Positions 24,419-34,111 of a stretch of DNA of 64,000 bases are shown piece after piece. Made by a program: the position numbers and the translations under genes. The stretch is from assembly GCA_963696625.1 (NCBI GenBank), contig CAVOKZ010000001.1, positions 1 to 64,000 of the forward strand, in the 5' to 3' direction. Source of the stretch: JAWVFN01 sp963696625. GTDB taxonomy: Bacteria > Actinomycetota > Thermoleophilia > Solirubrobacterales > 70-9. Below the pieces are notes generated by a model. That model ran no database searches. It had not been told where the DNA came from and was given only the letters and a program-made list of their open reading frames with translations. Every line of letters begins with the position of its first letter. Position 1 is the stretch's first letter.

Positions 24419-25897
24419 ATGCTGGCGGAGGCCAGACACCACACTGGCCTGCGGGCGCAACTCGAGGCCGAGCTTCCCGATCGGCTCTGCATCGGCCGCG
24501 GCAACAGCCTCTTCCTCCATGGCTGGGCATTCGACCCGGAATCGCGCATCCGCAGGCTGCGGATCGGCGTCGGCGGCGAGCTGCACGACATCGGCGCACA
24601 CTCGATGCCGCGCGCCGACGTCCACGGGGTGGTCGGCCGCGAGCTCGACCCCCGTGGGCTGAGCTACTGGAGCGGCTTCTGGGGGGCGGTCGACCTCGCC
24701 CGGGTGCGGGTGCCGAAGCGGGTGGCCTTGAGCATCGAGGCCGAGCTCCACGACGGGCGCCGCGAGAGCGCCCCGCTGGGCGATCTCGAGCTCGCCCCCG
24801 CCATCCCCTACGACATGGACCCCGACGCCTGGATCCGGCGTCCGCCGATGCGCGGGCCGCGGCTCTACATCTGCATGCCGACCTACAATCCGAAGCCCGA
24901 GCTGCTCGAGATCCAGATCGACTCGATCCGCCGCCAGAGCTTCGAGAGCTGGAACTGCATGATCTTCGACGACGCCTCCGACGATCGGCGGTTCGAGCGG
25001 ATCCTCGAGCTGGTCGGCGGCGACGATCGCTTCGCGATCTACCGTGGCGCCCGGCGCCTGGGCTACTACCGCAACACCGAGCGAGCGCTTGCCCATGTTC
25101 CCTACGCGGCCGAGCTTGTCGCCCTCGCCGACCAGGACGACCACTGGCACCCCGACAAGCTCGCGCGCCTGGTCGACAGGCTCGACGGCGGCGCCCTGCT
25201 CGCCTACTGCAACAGCCGCGTCGACACCTGGGAGCCGGGGCTCGGGCGCACGACCCGCGGGCTCTCCTACTGGGAAGAATCCGGGAGGGCCAACGAGTAC
25301 CGGCGACTGGGATCGCTGATCCTCGCCAACTCGGTTACCGGGGCCGCGTCCGCCTTTCACCGCCACCTGCTCAGCTACCTGCTGCCGTTTCCCGCCTCTC
25401 CGGGAATCGAGCTCCACGACCAATGGCTCGCCACCACCGCTCGCTCGCTCGGGCGGATCGAGTTCGTCGAGGACATCCTCCACGACTGGGTCATGCACTA
25501 CACGAACGTGACGCTGACGATCGACGTCTCGCACCGCACCCCCCGTGCGCCCGGGCGAACGCTCTACGCCAAGGAGGTGCTGCGACCGCAGATTCACGCC
25601 CGAGTGCTGGCGATCCGCACCCACGGACTGGCCGACCGCCGCCGGCGTCGCGCGATCGCCCGCGCGGCCGGACTCGAGCGACCGCGAGGGTTCGCCTGGC
25701 TTTTGCGCCGCTGGCTGATCCCGCGGCCGTGGCGGACCGAGACCGTCGGGCTCGAGTCGCTGCTGATGCGCGGGGTGCTCTGGAGGTGGGCGACGGGCCG
25801 GCGCGCGCGCAGGCGACGCAAGGCGGCCGAGCCCGCGGCCGACACGGGCTCGATCCTGGCGGCGGCGAACGAGGCGGCGCCGCTGCAGGCCCCGTAG
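24419..25897 (+). CDS. Family 2 glycosyltransferase with N-terminal beta-domain
   Basis: 492 residues. The first ~145 residues form a beta-rich module of the kind that recurs as FLHGWAFDPESRIRRLRI. The GT-A domain follows with YICMPTYNPKPELLEIQIDSI, MIFDDASDDRRF and the DxD-like ALADQDDHWHPDK. A basic C-terminal region (HARVLAIRTHGLADRRRRRAIARAAG) ends the chain. The start at 24419 is an ATG with a divergent neighbour 54 bases away. Together with the next two genes it forms a plus-strand run in the polysaccharide island. Acceptor and donor unknown. Confidence 0.8.
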   Translation: MLAEARHHTGLRAQLEAELPDRLCIGRGNSLFLHGWAFDPESRIRRLRIGVGGELHDIGAHSMPRADVHGVVGRELDPRGLSYWSGFWGAVDLARVRVPKRVALSIEAELHDGRRESAPLGDLELAPAIPYDMDPDAWIRRPPMRGPRLYICMPTYNPKPELLEIQIDSIRRQSFESWNCMIFDDASDDRRFERILELVGGDDRFAIYRGARRLGYYRNTERALAHVPYAAELVALADQDDHWHPDKLARLVDRLDGGALLAYCNSRVDTWEPGLGRTTRGLSYWEESGRANEYRRLGSLILANSVTGAASAFHRHLLSYLLPFPASPGIELHDQWLATTARSLGRIEFVEDILHDWVMHYTNVTLTIDVSHRTPRAPGRTLYAKEVLRPQIHARVLAIRTHGLADRRRRRAIARAAGLERPRGFAWLLRRWLIPRPWRTETVGLESLLMRGVLWRWATGRRARRRRKAAEPAADTGSILAAANEAAPLQAP

Positions 25898-25906
25898 TCT
25901 GGCGGC

Positions 25907-27073
25907 GTGTCCAGCGAACCTCGAGACGCGCCCGGCCCGCCGGCCTCGACCGCCGACCTCGGAGGAGGCGCCGCCGAGCAGGCCGGGCGCGAGTTCGTGC
26001 GCCGCTTCTACGAGCTGGGCGAGAGCACGTTCGAGACCACCCGCTGGTTCGGGGTCCGCGCCCGCAAGATGCCGCTCGACCTCTGGATGCTGCAGGAGAT
26101 CGTCTTCGAGACCAAGCCGGACCTGATCGTCGAGGCCGGGGTGCACGAGGGCGGCAGCACGCTCTTCTTCGCCAACCTCCTCGATCTGCTCGGCCGCGGC
26201 GAGGTGATCGCGATCGACCCCGACCTCTCCTGCGTCGACGAGAGGGTCGGCCTCCATCCGCGGATCACCCTGGTCCAGGGCACCTCGACCGACGACGACG
26301 TGCTCGCCCGGATCCGGGCAGCCGCCGACGGGCGCCGGGTGATGGTCGACCTCGACTCCGACCACGCCGCGGTAAATGTGCTCGAGGAGCTGCGTCGCCT
26401 CGCCGGCCTGGTCACGCCCGGCTGCTACCTCGTGGTCGAGGACACGGTGGTCAACGGCAACCCCGTCGAGGAGGCCCATGGCCCCGGTCCCGCCGAGGCC
26501 CTCGCCAGGTGGCTGGAGGACAAGCCCCCGTTTGAGCTCGACCCCTCGCGCGAGCGGCTGCTCGCGTCGTTCAACACCGGCGGCTATCTGCGCCGCAGCG
26601 GGGAGGGCGCCCCGCCGACCGCTGCCGCGGCGGCCGGCCCGCTGCTCGGCGGTGCCGAGGCGGAGCTGCTGCGCCGCCGCCGGCTCGAATCCGAGACCGA
26701 GGCGCTGCGCAGCGCGCTCGCCGCCCGCACGGCCGAGATCAAGAGCATGCAGGCGGCGACGGCGCGATCCTCGCGGCGCTTTCGCGAGCTCGAAGACGAG
26801 CTCGCGCGCCAGGTTGAGCTCGCCGGCCGCCTGCGCTGGCGCATCTCCGAGCTCGAGCGCGACCGGGACGAGGCCGACGGCCCCTCGGTACGCGCCGAGC
26901 TCGCCGAGCGCGAGCAGCGCCTGCAGGAGGCGACCTTGCGCCTCGAGCGGATCCAGCAGGCGCTGCCGATGCGCTTCCTGGCCCGGATCCGGCGGCTGCC
27001 GCTGCTGCGCCGCGTCTTCGCCCGCCGCGCCGAGGACTACTGGGCCGAGCTCGGGCGCCGGCGGCAGGGCTGA
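25907..27073 (+). CDS. CmcI-type (cephalosporin hydroxylase/rhamnosyl O-methyltransferase) protein with coiled coil
   Basis: 388 residues from a GTG at 25907. Residues ~25-225 match the CmcI/RMT family: WMLQEIVFETKPDLIVEAGVHEGGSTLFFANLLDLLG, IDPD, a DLDSDHAAVNVLEELRR acidic stretch and YLVVEDTVVNG. These are SAM-binding folds used for sugar O-methylation. A long charged region (about 245-350) with heptad-like Leu and Ala positions is a predicted coiled coil and ends in a basic tail. Its position between glycosyltransferases favours a sugar methyltransferase role over an antibiotic one. Confidence 0.75.
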   Translation: MSSEPRDAPGPPASTADLGGGAAEQAGREFVRRFYELGESTFETTRWFGVRARKMPLDLWMLQEIVFETKPDLIVEAGVHEGGSTLFFANLLDLLGRGEVIAIDPDLSCVDERVGLHPRITLVQGTSTDDDVLARIRAAADGRRVMVDLDSDHAAVNVLEELRRLAGLVTPGCYLVVEDTVVNGNPVEEAHGPGPAEALARWLEDKPPFELDPSRERLLASFNTGGYLRRSGEGAPPTAAAAAGPLLGGAEAELLRRRRLESETEALRSALAARTAEIKSMQAATARSSRRFRELEDELARQVELAGRLRWRISELERDRDEADGPSVRAELAEREQRLQEATLRLERIQQALPMRFLARIRRLPLLRRVFARRAEDYWAELGRRRQG

Positions 27074-27079
27074 GCGGCG

Positions 27080-27769
27080 ATGATCGCCTTCGCCTGCGTC
27101 GTCGGCGACGAGGAGCAGTTCAACCGCTGGGCGGTTGCCGGGATCGACACGGTTCGCGAGCCGGACACCGTGATCGCCGTGCGACGAGACCAGACCAGCA
27201 TCTTCAGCGCCTACAACGAGATGCTCGCCGAGCTCGGCGCCCGCGATGACCTCGAGGCGGTGGTGCTGCTGCACCAGGACGTCGAGATCGTCGATGCCGA
27301 CTTCATGAGCAAGCTGCGCGCGGCGGTCGCGCGTCCGCGGGTGGCCGTCGTCGGCGTAGTCGGCGGCCGCGAGCCGACCGATCGCGGCGGTCCCTGGTGG
27401 CAATCGCAGGAGGTGGTCGGCTGCTTCGGCTGGGACTGGCTGATGGACCCCGAACGCGAGCAGCTCTATGACCCGGGTTCGTTCTGGGTCGAGTACGGCC
27501 GCCGTGAGGGCGAAGTCGACGGCGTCGACGGCTGCCTGATCGCCATGCCCGCCTGGGCGGCGCGCGAGCTGCGCTTCGACGAGCAGCTCGCGCCCGGTTT
27601 TCACGGCTACGACATCGACATCTGCCTGCAGGCGCTCGAGGCCGGGCACAAGGTGTGGGTCGCCGACATCCACGTCATGCACCACAACGACGCCGCCCTT
27701 CCGGATGCGGCCGAGTTCGAAGCCGCCTATAAGGCCCTGCGGATGAAGTGGGCCGAGCCTGTGGGCTAG
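27080..27769 (+). CDS. GT-A glycosyltransferase-like protein (StrF-type)
   Basis: 229 residues. AVVLLHQDVEIVDADFMSKLRAAV carries the metal-binding acidic pair, and IFSAYNEMLAEL and PGFHGYDIDICLQALEAGHKVWVADIHVMHHN are typical of the small StrF-type/glycosyltransferase-like family. It starts seven bases after the CmcI-type gene and its stop overlaps the stop of the convergent methyltransferase by four bases. It probably adds a sugar in the same pathway; substrate unknown. Confidence 0.7.
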   Translation: MIAFACVVGDEEQFNRWAVAGIDTVREPDTVIAVRRDQTSIFSAYNEMLAELGARDDLEAVVLLHQDVEIVDADFMSKLRAAVARPRVAVVGVVGGREPTDRGGPWWQSQEVVGCFGWDWLMDPEREQLYDPGSFWVEYGRREGEVDGVDGCLIAMPAWAARELRFDEQLAPGFHGYDIDICLQALEAGHKVWVADIHVMHHNDAALPDAAEFEAAYKALRMKWAEPVG

Positions 27770-28674
27770 CGCCGCAGCCCGCGCTTGAGCTTCAGGTGCT
27801 CGAGCTCCTCGACCGCGTGGTCGCGCTCGAAGTAGATTTGCTGCACCGAGGTCGCCGTCCGCTGCACAACGGCCTCCGCCTCGATCGCCCGCTCGCGCCA
27901 GCTCGCCGCCGAATGGGTCCAGGCGAGCATGCTCTGGCCCTCGGTCAGCATCACCGTGTTCGGCACCTCGGGCAGCGGGCGGTCGCCGGCGATCGCCACG
28001 CTGAAGATCTCCTCGCCGGGGGCGCCGGGTGCGAGGCGCCGCAACTCGGCTTCGTGGGCGACACCCGGGCCCTCGGCGCCGAGCGCCTCGTCGTCGACGA
28101 TCGCCGTCGCGAGGTGCATGTGCTGACGCAGCATCCGCACGTTCTCGAAGCGCGAGGAGAGAAGCAGCTCGAACTCGCCGCTCGTCATCTCGTTGAGGTG
28201 GAAGCGGTTGCCCTCGGTGTAGCGACCGCGGTTGGGCGAGGAGATCGCCAGCAGGCCGTCCTCGGTCAGCACCCGCTTGATCTGGTCGAGGGCAAGCTCG
28301 GGGTCGCTGACGTGCTCGATCGCCTCGAAGCAGGCGACGAAGTCGAAGAACCGCTGCTCGAAGGGCAGGGCCAGCATGTCGGCGACGTAGAAGTCGGCGA
28401 GCTCGCCGTAGGTCTCGGTCGCCCAGGCGATCGTCTCGGCGTCGAGGTCGATGCCGACCACGAACTGGGCGCCGGCGCGCTTGATCATCGCGGCTCCGTA
28501 GCCGACGCCGCAGCCGTCGTCGAGCACGCGGCGCCCGGGCGCAAGACGAGCGGCGAGCTCGTAGCGGGCGAGGTGCTGAGCGTCGTTGATGCTGTCGGGG
28601 TGGACCCCCGGGATCAAGCGCTCGCCGGTGTCGACCGGCCTCTTAGACCCAGCAGAGGAACTGTCCACGGTCAC
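27766..28674 (-). CDS. Class I SAM-dependent methyltransferase with C-terminal helix
   Basis: 302 residues from a GTG at 28674. A GERLIPGVHPDSINDAQHLARYELAA leader precedes motif I RRVLDDGCGVGYGAAMI, then VGIDLDAET and ACFEAIEHVSDPELALDQIKR. A second half contains AISSPNRGRYTEGNRFHLNEM and RMLRQHMHLATAIV. The same layout and a matching second half occur in the gene at 34112-35200, so the two are paralogs. It overlaps the end of the next gene upstream by about 30 bases. Sugar methyltransferase role is inferred. Confidence 0.78.
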   Translation of the reverse strand: MTVDSSSAGSKRPVDTGERLIPGVHPDSINDAQHLARYELAARLAPGRRVLDDGCGVGYGAAMIKRAGAQFVVGIDLDAETIAWATETYGELADFYVADMLALPFEQRFFDFVACFEAIEHVSDPELALDQIKRVLTEDGLLAISSPNRGRYTEGNRFHLNEMTSGEFELLLSSRFENVRMLRQHMHLATAIVDDEALGAEGPGVAHEAELRRLAPGAPGEEIFSVAIAGDRPLPEVPNTVMLTEGQSMLAWTHSAASWRERAIEAEAVVQRTATSVQQIYFERDHAVEELEHLKLKRGLRR

Positions 28675-29458
28675 CTTTTATGTAGACGTCGTCGGCGAGG
28701 TCCGGCGGCTCGCAGAGCTCGACCTTGCCGAAGCCGGCGGCGAGCCCCATCTCCTGCACCGCGGCCCGGTTCGGGATCAGGCTGAGAATCCCCTCGGCCG
28801 AGGCGACCGGGTTCACGTTCGCGTCGGGCTCGATGTAGGCGGCGAAGCTGGCCGGCTGCTGGTGGCGGTGCGGGCCCATGCCCCACTCGATCGGCTCGTC
28901 CTGGGTCGTGAGCTGTGCCTCGATCACGCAGAGGCGCCGGGTGCAGGCGCGGGCGATGCGGATCGCGCCCATCGGGTTCTCGACGTGGTAGATCAACCCG
29001 AGCAGGAGGACCACGTCGAACTGGCCGATCTCGGCCGGATCGAGCTCGAAGACGTCGGCCTGGCGGAATTCGAGCTGCTCGGGGCTGTAGCCCAGCCGGC
29101 GCGCGACCAGCTCGGCGCGGCGCACGTTGACCTCGCGGATGTCGAGGCCGAGGACCCGCGAGGCGCCGAGCTCGAGCATCCGGTGGCTGAACCAGCCCTC
29201 GTTGCAGGCGAGGTCGAGGACGCTGGCGCCGGGGCCGGCCTCGCCGAGCGCCCAGCCGACCTCCTTCTCGAGCATCTCGAGCCGCGTCTCGTGGATGCGC
29301 GGCAGGACGTCGCTGAGCAGCGGCGTGACCACGCCGGGCGCCAGCTCCCACGGGTACATCCAGGCCGGCTCGGCCTCGACCTCGGCCATCAGCTCGGCGT
29401 CGAGGCCGCCGTTGCGGGCGGGCGGGACGCGCCGCACGAGCTCGCGCGCAGACCTCAA
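28643..29458 (-). CDS. Class I SAM-dependent methyltransferase (tRNA-mo5U/TylF-unrelated, DUF1698-like)
   Basis: 271 residues if read from the TTG at 29458, which forms a TTGA overlap with the mutase stop. EVGWALGEAGPGASVLDLACNEGWFSHRML gives motif I, and LGLDIREVNVRRAEL and VVLLLGLIYHVENPMG the following strands; this is close to the CmoB/DUF1698 group but shorter. It may start later at an internal GTG or at the ATG near residue 24. Its position between mutase and a glycan methyltransferase suggests it belongs with the glycan genes. Function not certain. Confidence 0.7.
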   Translation of the reverse strand: MRSARELVRRVPPARNGGLDAELMAEVEAEPAWMYPWELAPGVVTPLLSDVLPRIHETRLEMLEKEVGWALGEAGPGASVLDLACNEGWFSHRMLELGASRVLGLDIREVNVRRAELVARRLGYSPEQLEFRQADVFELDPAEIGQFDVVLLLGLIYHVENPMGAIRIARACTRRLCVIEAQLTTQDEPIEWGMGPHRHQQPASFAAYIEPDANVNPVASAEGILSLIPNRAAVQEMGLAAGFGKVELCEPPDLADDVYIKGDRGQFLCWV

Positions 29459-31134
29459 AAGAAGGCGCCGCCGCGGTACTCGCCGAACACCGCGCGCATC
29501 GCATTGCAGACCTCGCCGATCGAGGCGCCGGCGCGCAGCGCCTCCTTGATCGGCGGCAGCAGGTTGGCGTCGCCCTCGGCGACCGTGCGCAGCTCGGCGA
29601 GGCGCGCGTCGACCTTGGCCTGGTCGCGGCCCGCCTTCCACTTGCCGAGCCGGTCGAGCTGGCGCTTCTCGGCCTCGGGATCGACCTTCAGGATGTCGAC
29701 GTCGTCGACCTGATCGGTGACGTACCTGTTGACTCCGACCACGACGTCCTGGCCGCTGCGGTAGCGCTCGTGGTAGGAGGCCGCCGACTCTTCGATCTCG
29801 CGCTGGATGAACTCGAGCGCCTCGACCGAGCCGCCGAGCTGCTCGACCTTGTCCATCAGCTCCCAGGAACGGGCCTCGATCTCGTCGGTGAGGCTCTCGA
29901 CGAAGTAGGAGCCGGCGAAGGGATCGACGGTGTCGGCGACACCCGACTCGTGTGCAAGAACCTGTTGGGTTCTCAACGCGATTCGCGCCGAGCGCTCGGT
30001 CGGCAGCGCCAGCGCCTCGTCGAAGCCGTTGGTGTGCAGCGACTGGGTGCCGCCGGCTACCGCGGCGAAGCCCTGGAGCGCGACGCGGATGATGTTGACC
30101 TCGGGCTGCTGGGCCTGGAGCGTGACGCCGCCGGTCTGCGTGTGGAAGCGGATCATCTTCGCCTTCTCCTCGGTGGCGCCGAATCGGTCCTCCATGATCC
30201 GCGCCCACATCCGCCGGGCGGCGCGGAACTTGGCGATCTCCTGGAAGACGTTGTTGTGGCAGTTGAAGAAGAACGCGAGCCGCTGGCCGAAGCGGTTGAC
30301 GTCGAGCCCGGCTGCGATGCCACCCTCGACGTAGGCGATCGCGTTGGCGAGGGTGAAGGCGACCTCCTGGACCGCCGAACAGCCCTTCTCGCGCATGTGG
30401 TAGCCGGAGATCGAGATCGTGTTCCACTTGGGGACGTGCTCGTCGCAGTAGGCGAAGATGTCGGTCGTCAGCCGCATGGTCGGCTCCGGGGGGTAGATGA
30501 AGTTGCCGCGCGCCGCGTACTCCTTCAAGACGTCGTTCTGGACGGTGCCGCGGAGCTCGGTCGAGGGCACGCCCTGCTCGGAGCCGACGAGCTCGTAGAG
30601 CAGCAGCAGGATCGCCGCCGGCGCGTTGATCGTCATCGAAGTCGAGACGTCGGCGAGGGAGATCTGATCGAAGCAGATCCGCATGTCCTCGAGCGTGTCG
30701 ATCGGGACTCCGGTCCGGCCCACCTCACCGCGGCAGAGTGGATCGTCGGAATCCCGGCCCAGCTGGGTCGGCAGGTCGAAGGCCATCGAGAGGCCGGTCG
30801 AGCCGTGCTCGGTCAGGTAGCGGTAGCGCTCGTTGGTGTCCTCGGGGCTGGCGAAGCCGGCGTACTGGCGCATCGTCCACAGCCGGTCGCGGTACATGCG
30901 CTCGTGGATGCCGCGGGTGAACGGCGGGTGGCCGGGCTCGCCGAGGCGCTCGGGCAACTCGGGGGCGACGTCGGTCTCGTCGTAGAGCGGCTCGATCTCG
31001 ATCCCCGAGTCGGTGAACACGCGCTCGTCGTCGGGGCCGACGAGCGGCGCGATGTAGCGCTCGAGATCCTCGGATGAAGGCTCGGCTCCGTTTCCCTTCG
31101 TGCCTGCGGGCGTCTGTTTCGGCCGGGTCGCCAT
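29455..31134 (-). CDS. Methylmalonyl-CoA mutase large-subunit catalytic domain (no B12 domain)
   Basis: 559 residues covering the TIM barrel of methylmalonyl-CoA mutase: FTRGIHERMYRDRLWTMRQYAGF, STGLSMAFDLPTQLGRDSDDP, NISGYHMREKGCSAVQE-type sequence (TISISGYHMREKG) and QEVALANAIAYVEGGIAAGLDVNRF region, ending GEYRGGAFF. The C-terminal cobalamin-binding domain is absent, as in two-part mutases whose B12 subunit is separate; no such subunit is in the window. It interconverts methylmalonyl-CoA and succinyl-CoA, and works with the epimerase at 61011 and the carboxylase genes. Confidence 0.9.
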   Translation of the reverse strand: MATRPKQTPAGTKGNGAEPSSEDLERYIAPLVGPDDERVFTDSGIEIEPLYDETDVAPELPERLGEPGHPPFTRGIHERMYRDRLWTMRQYAGFASPEDTNERYRYLTEHGSTGLSMAFDLPTQLGRDSDDPLCRGEVGRTGVPIDTLEDMRICFDQISLADVSTSMTINAPAAILLLLYELVGSEQGVPSTELRGTVQNDVLKEYAARGNFIYPPEPTMRLTTDIFAYCDEHVPKWNTISISGYHMREKGCSAVQEVAFTLANAIAYVEGGIAAGLDVNRFGQRLAFFFNCHNNVFQEIAKFRAARRMWARIMEDRFGATEEKAKMIRFHTQTGGVTLQAQQPEVNIIRVALQGFAAVAGGTQSLHTNGFDEALALPTERSARIALRTQQVLAHESGVADTVDPFAGSYFVESLTDEIEARSWELMDKVEQLGGSVEALEFIQREIEESAASYHERYRSGQDVVVGVNRYVTDQVDDVDILKVDPEAEKRQLDRLGKWKAGRDQAKVDARLAELRTVAEGDANLLPPIKEALRAGASIGEVCNAMRAVFGEYRGGAFF

Positions 31135-31154
31135 CGGGGCAAGAATAGGGCTGA

Positions 31155-32153
31155 TCAGTCGCGGAGCATCGAGCGGACTTTGCCGCGCGCGCGGTACCAG
31201 AAGGCCTTGGCCGCTCCCGGTTCGGACCCGTCGGCGGCCGGATCCGGCGCCTGTGCGGGGGCCGGAGGCTGCGGTGGCATCTGCGCCGCGTTGGCGGGTG
31301 TCATCCGCAGCGTGGTCGCGCCAGGCTCCGTTGGCGTGTGGAGGACCCGCCCGCGGTAGACGTGGGGGACCATCTCGCCGCTGCGCAGGTCGCGGACGTC
31401 ACGAAGCTGCAGCGTGCCGGCCACGAGATCGGTCCCCTGGGGCGAGTAGTAGACGCAGTCGGAGAAGTAGTAGTGGGTGACCTGGCTCTGCCGCGTACGC
31501 GACTCGTCGACCACGGCGCTGCCGCCGTGGTGGAGGTTCGCGGCCCAGACCATCCCCTGGCCCTTGCTGATGTGGAGCGTCTCGGCCTCGAGGCCGTGGG
31601 CACCCATCAGCGCATCGAGGGCCGCGACGTAGGGCGGGTAGCTGTCGGTGTGCGCGGCAAGCCCGAGGTCGGGCATCTCGTAGATCGGCAACCGGTGGCT
31701 CCCCGGGTAGTAGAAGAGCGGCCCGTTCTCGTCGTCGATGTCCTCGAGCGCGATCCAGACCCCACACATGAACCGGTGCGGGATCGCGTGGAAGTGGATC
31801 GCGTCGTTGTGGATCGGTTGCTGGGTGCCGACGTGGAAGTTGAGCGTCTGAAACGGGATCGGGTCGCGCCGGTAAAGGATCTCGAGCAGCTCGAGCACCT
31901 TCGGCCAGGTCGCGATCTCGAGCACCGCCGGGGCTTCGGAGTCAGGGACCCTCGTGTCGTAGTACTCGCCCTTGACGAAGCTGCCGGCGAGCTGGGAGTT
32001 CGCTGCGTCGATTGTCGCCTCTCCGATCTCGGGGTCGAAGACGAGGAAGCCGTCCCTGGCGAAGCTGCGCGCCATCTCGCGCTGCTCCTCGCTCAGATCC
32101 GAGGCGGCGAGCTCCTGCTCGAAGAACGGCGACTCGGTCCAGGGCACGTTCAT
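31155..32153 (-). CDS. PhyH-family Fe(II)/2-oxoglutarate dioxygenase
   Basis: 332 residues from the ATG at 32153; a GTG at 32186 that overlaps a neighbouring frame is also possible. The phytanoyl-CoA dioxygenase fold is visible: FVGTQQPIHNDAIHFH-type motif (HVGTQQPIHNDAIHFHAIP) gives the HxD iron ligands near residue 125, and AANLHHGGSAVVDESRTRQSQVTHY gives the distal His and 2-oxoglutarate Arg. FYYPGSHRLP lies between. Members hydroxylate small substrates or sugars. Its position inside the glycan island favours a glycan or lipid substrate. A Pro/Ala-rich tail closes the protein. Confidence 0.8.
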   Translation of the reverse strand: MNVPWTESPFFEQELAASDLSEEQREMARSFARDGFLVFDPEIGEATIDAANSQLAGSFVKGEYYDTRVPDSEAPAVLEIATWPKVLELLEILYRRDPIPFQTLNFHVGTQQPIHNDAIHFHAIPHRFMCGVWIALEDIDDENGPLFYYPGSHRLPIYEMPDLGLAAHTDSYPPYVAALDALMGAHGLEAETLHISKGQGMVWAANLHHGGSAVVDESRTRQSQVTHYYFSDCVYYSPQGTDLVAGTLQLRDVRDLRSGEMVPHVYRGRVLHTPTEPGATTLRMTPANAAQMPPQPPAPAQAPDPAADGSEPGAAKAFWYRARGKVRSMLRD

Positions 32154-32202
32154 CTGGCTCGGGCGCCATTCGGTTCCGGTGTTCACCGCCACTGCCGGGA
32201 AA

Positions 32203-34090
32203 CTAGCGGCTTCGGCCGCCGGCTTCCTCGAAGAGCCGCGGCGAGCGCTCGGCGAGCGCTCGGCGAGCACCGTCGTCGGAGATGTTGGTGAGCGAGATCA
32301 TCGAGCCCTCGCGGACACGGTAGCGGGCGACGATCTCGGGGACGTGGGCGCCGTGCATGCCGCGCTCGGCGATCCGGCACCAGAGGTCGTAGTCCTCCCA
32401 GCCGTGGAGGCGGCGGTCGGTCGTGTAGCCGCCGAGGCTCGGAGAGCACCTCGCGGCGGATCAGCGCCAGCGCGTCGATGTAGTTGTCCTTCGCGAGGCG
32501 CTCGGGCTCCCAGCCCCAGTAGCCCTCGAGCCCCTCGGGACCGCGCTCTGAGAACGACGCGAGGATTCCGTAGGCGAAGGCGGCCTCTGGGTCTGCATCG
32601 AGCGCGGCGAGCAGGCGCTGGGCGGCGCTCGGGAACAGCGCGTTGTCGGCGTCGAGCGGCAGGATCGCCTCGCCGCGCGCCAGCGCGACCCCGGCGTTGC
32701 GGGCGACCGGCAGACCGCGGTTGACAGGGTGGCGGGCGAGCAGCGCCGGCAGCCCGTCGTGGGCGGCGATCCAGTCGCGGGCGAGCTCGAGGCTGCCGTC
32801 CGTGGAGGCATCATCGATCACGATCAGCTCGAATCCGACGTCGCGGAGGTTGGCGACCGAGTCGAGCGCCTCTGCGAGGTGGGCCGACTGGTTGAACGAG
32901 GGAACGATCACGCTGACCCGCGGCGATGCGGCCGCCCAGGTACGGCTCTCGAGCTCGGTTTCAATCGCCGTCAGAGTCCCCTCGTGCTCGGCCCGGGCGG
33001 CGATCTCGTCGATCCGGCGGCGCAGGTGGAGCATCTCGATGCGCGCGTCCTTGAACGCCGCGAGCAACGCTCGGCTCTGCGGGTCGCGGTCACGGCGGGC
33101 GAGCAGCGAGCGCAGCGCCGGCTCGGGCTCGACCGGGCCGGTCCGCACCGGCAGCCTGGGAACGCGGGGCCGACGGCGGCCCAGCAGCCCCTCGGCCCCC
33201 TCCGCGATCCGCTCGGCGGCGGTGCGCATCGGCAGCTGCTCGCGGATGAACTCGAGCGCGCGCACCGCGATCGCGTCACGCTCATCGGGGCGGTCGACCA
33301 GCTCGGCGCTCAGCAGGTGCAGGCTCTCGGCGCGGCCGAGCAGGAAGTGCTCGCCAGGGACCAGTGGCTGGAAGTCGGTCGAATGCTCGCTGACGACCGC
33401 TGCGCCGCAGTGGATCGCCTCAAGCACCCGCTGCCACTCGAAGTAGGCGCGGTCGTCACGGTGAACGTTGAGCAGCACGCGCGAGCGCGCGAGCAGCCCG
33501 AGCTTGCGCGGCCCGGCGGTGAAGCTCGGCCCCTCGGCGTCGTTCGGACGCGAGTTGTCGCCGAGTCGCAGCTGGCAGCGGCGGCGCCAGAGCTCCGGCG
33601 CATAGGACGAGAGGTAGCGCTCGCGGCGGGGGGTGACTCCGCCGAGGAAGCAGACGTCGACATCGCGCTCGTGCTCGGTCGGGGGCAGCCAGCGTTCGGT
33701 GTAGCCGAGCTGCAGGCGCTCGGCCCGGACGCCGCCCTCGCGCAGGGCGCGAACCCCGCGCTCGTTGATGTCGAAGGCAATGCCTGCGAGACCCGCGATC
33801 CGCGCCCCGCGCTCGTGCCAGGGCGTGCCGGGCTGCTCGGTGCAGATCGCGACCGTGCGCTGAAGCTGTGAGCCGGTCAGGCGCCGAGCGGGTGGGCCGA
33901 GTGCTGCGAACTCGTGAGGCCCCACGATCACCGCCGCGCTGCCCTCGCTCGGCGGCGGCAGCTCGCCGATGCTCGCCGAGGTCCCCACGCCGAGCGCCTC
34001 GAGCTCGTGGCGCAGCGCGTCGGCGAGCTCGCTGAAGTAGAGGTTCTGGCCCCGGGCTGAAACGAAGACCAACTCTCGCAGGGAGGCCAT
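32203..34090 (-). pseudogene. Two-domain glycosyltransferase, frameshifted near its 3' end
   Basis: The frame from the ATG at 34090 (MASLRELVFVSARGQNLYF) gives a CgeB/GT1-like domain (residues ~1-290; LGYTERWLPPTEHERDVDVCFLGGVTPRRERY) and a GT2 domain (~345-550; VSVIVPSFNQSAHLAEALDSV, IDDASTDGSLE, LPLDADNALFP). At about 32441 one extra G breaks the frame after IRREVL. Removing it restores SSLGGYTTDRRLHGWEDYDLW, then ISLTNISDDGARRALAERSP, and a normal stop at 32203. All other sequence is intact, so this is either a sequencing error or a very recent mutation. It is divergent from the methyltransferase at 34112, only 21 bases away. Confidence 0.75.
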
Positions 34091-34111
34091 GGCGACGCGT
34101 AAGGTTAGACC

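Noticed and set aside
31155..32270. Start of the PhyH gene at 32270
   Set aside because: The N-terminal 39 residues are an Arg/Ser-rich shadow of the preceding glycosyltransferase; conserved sequence begins at the ATG at 32153.
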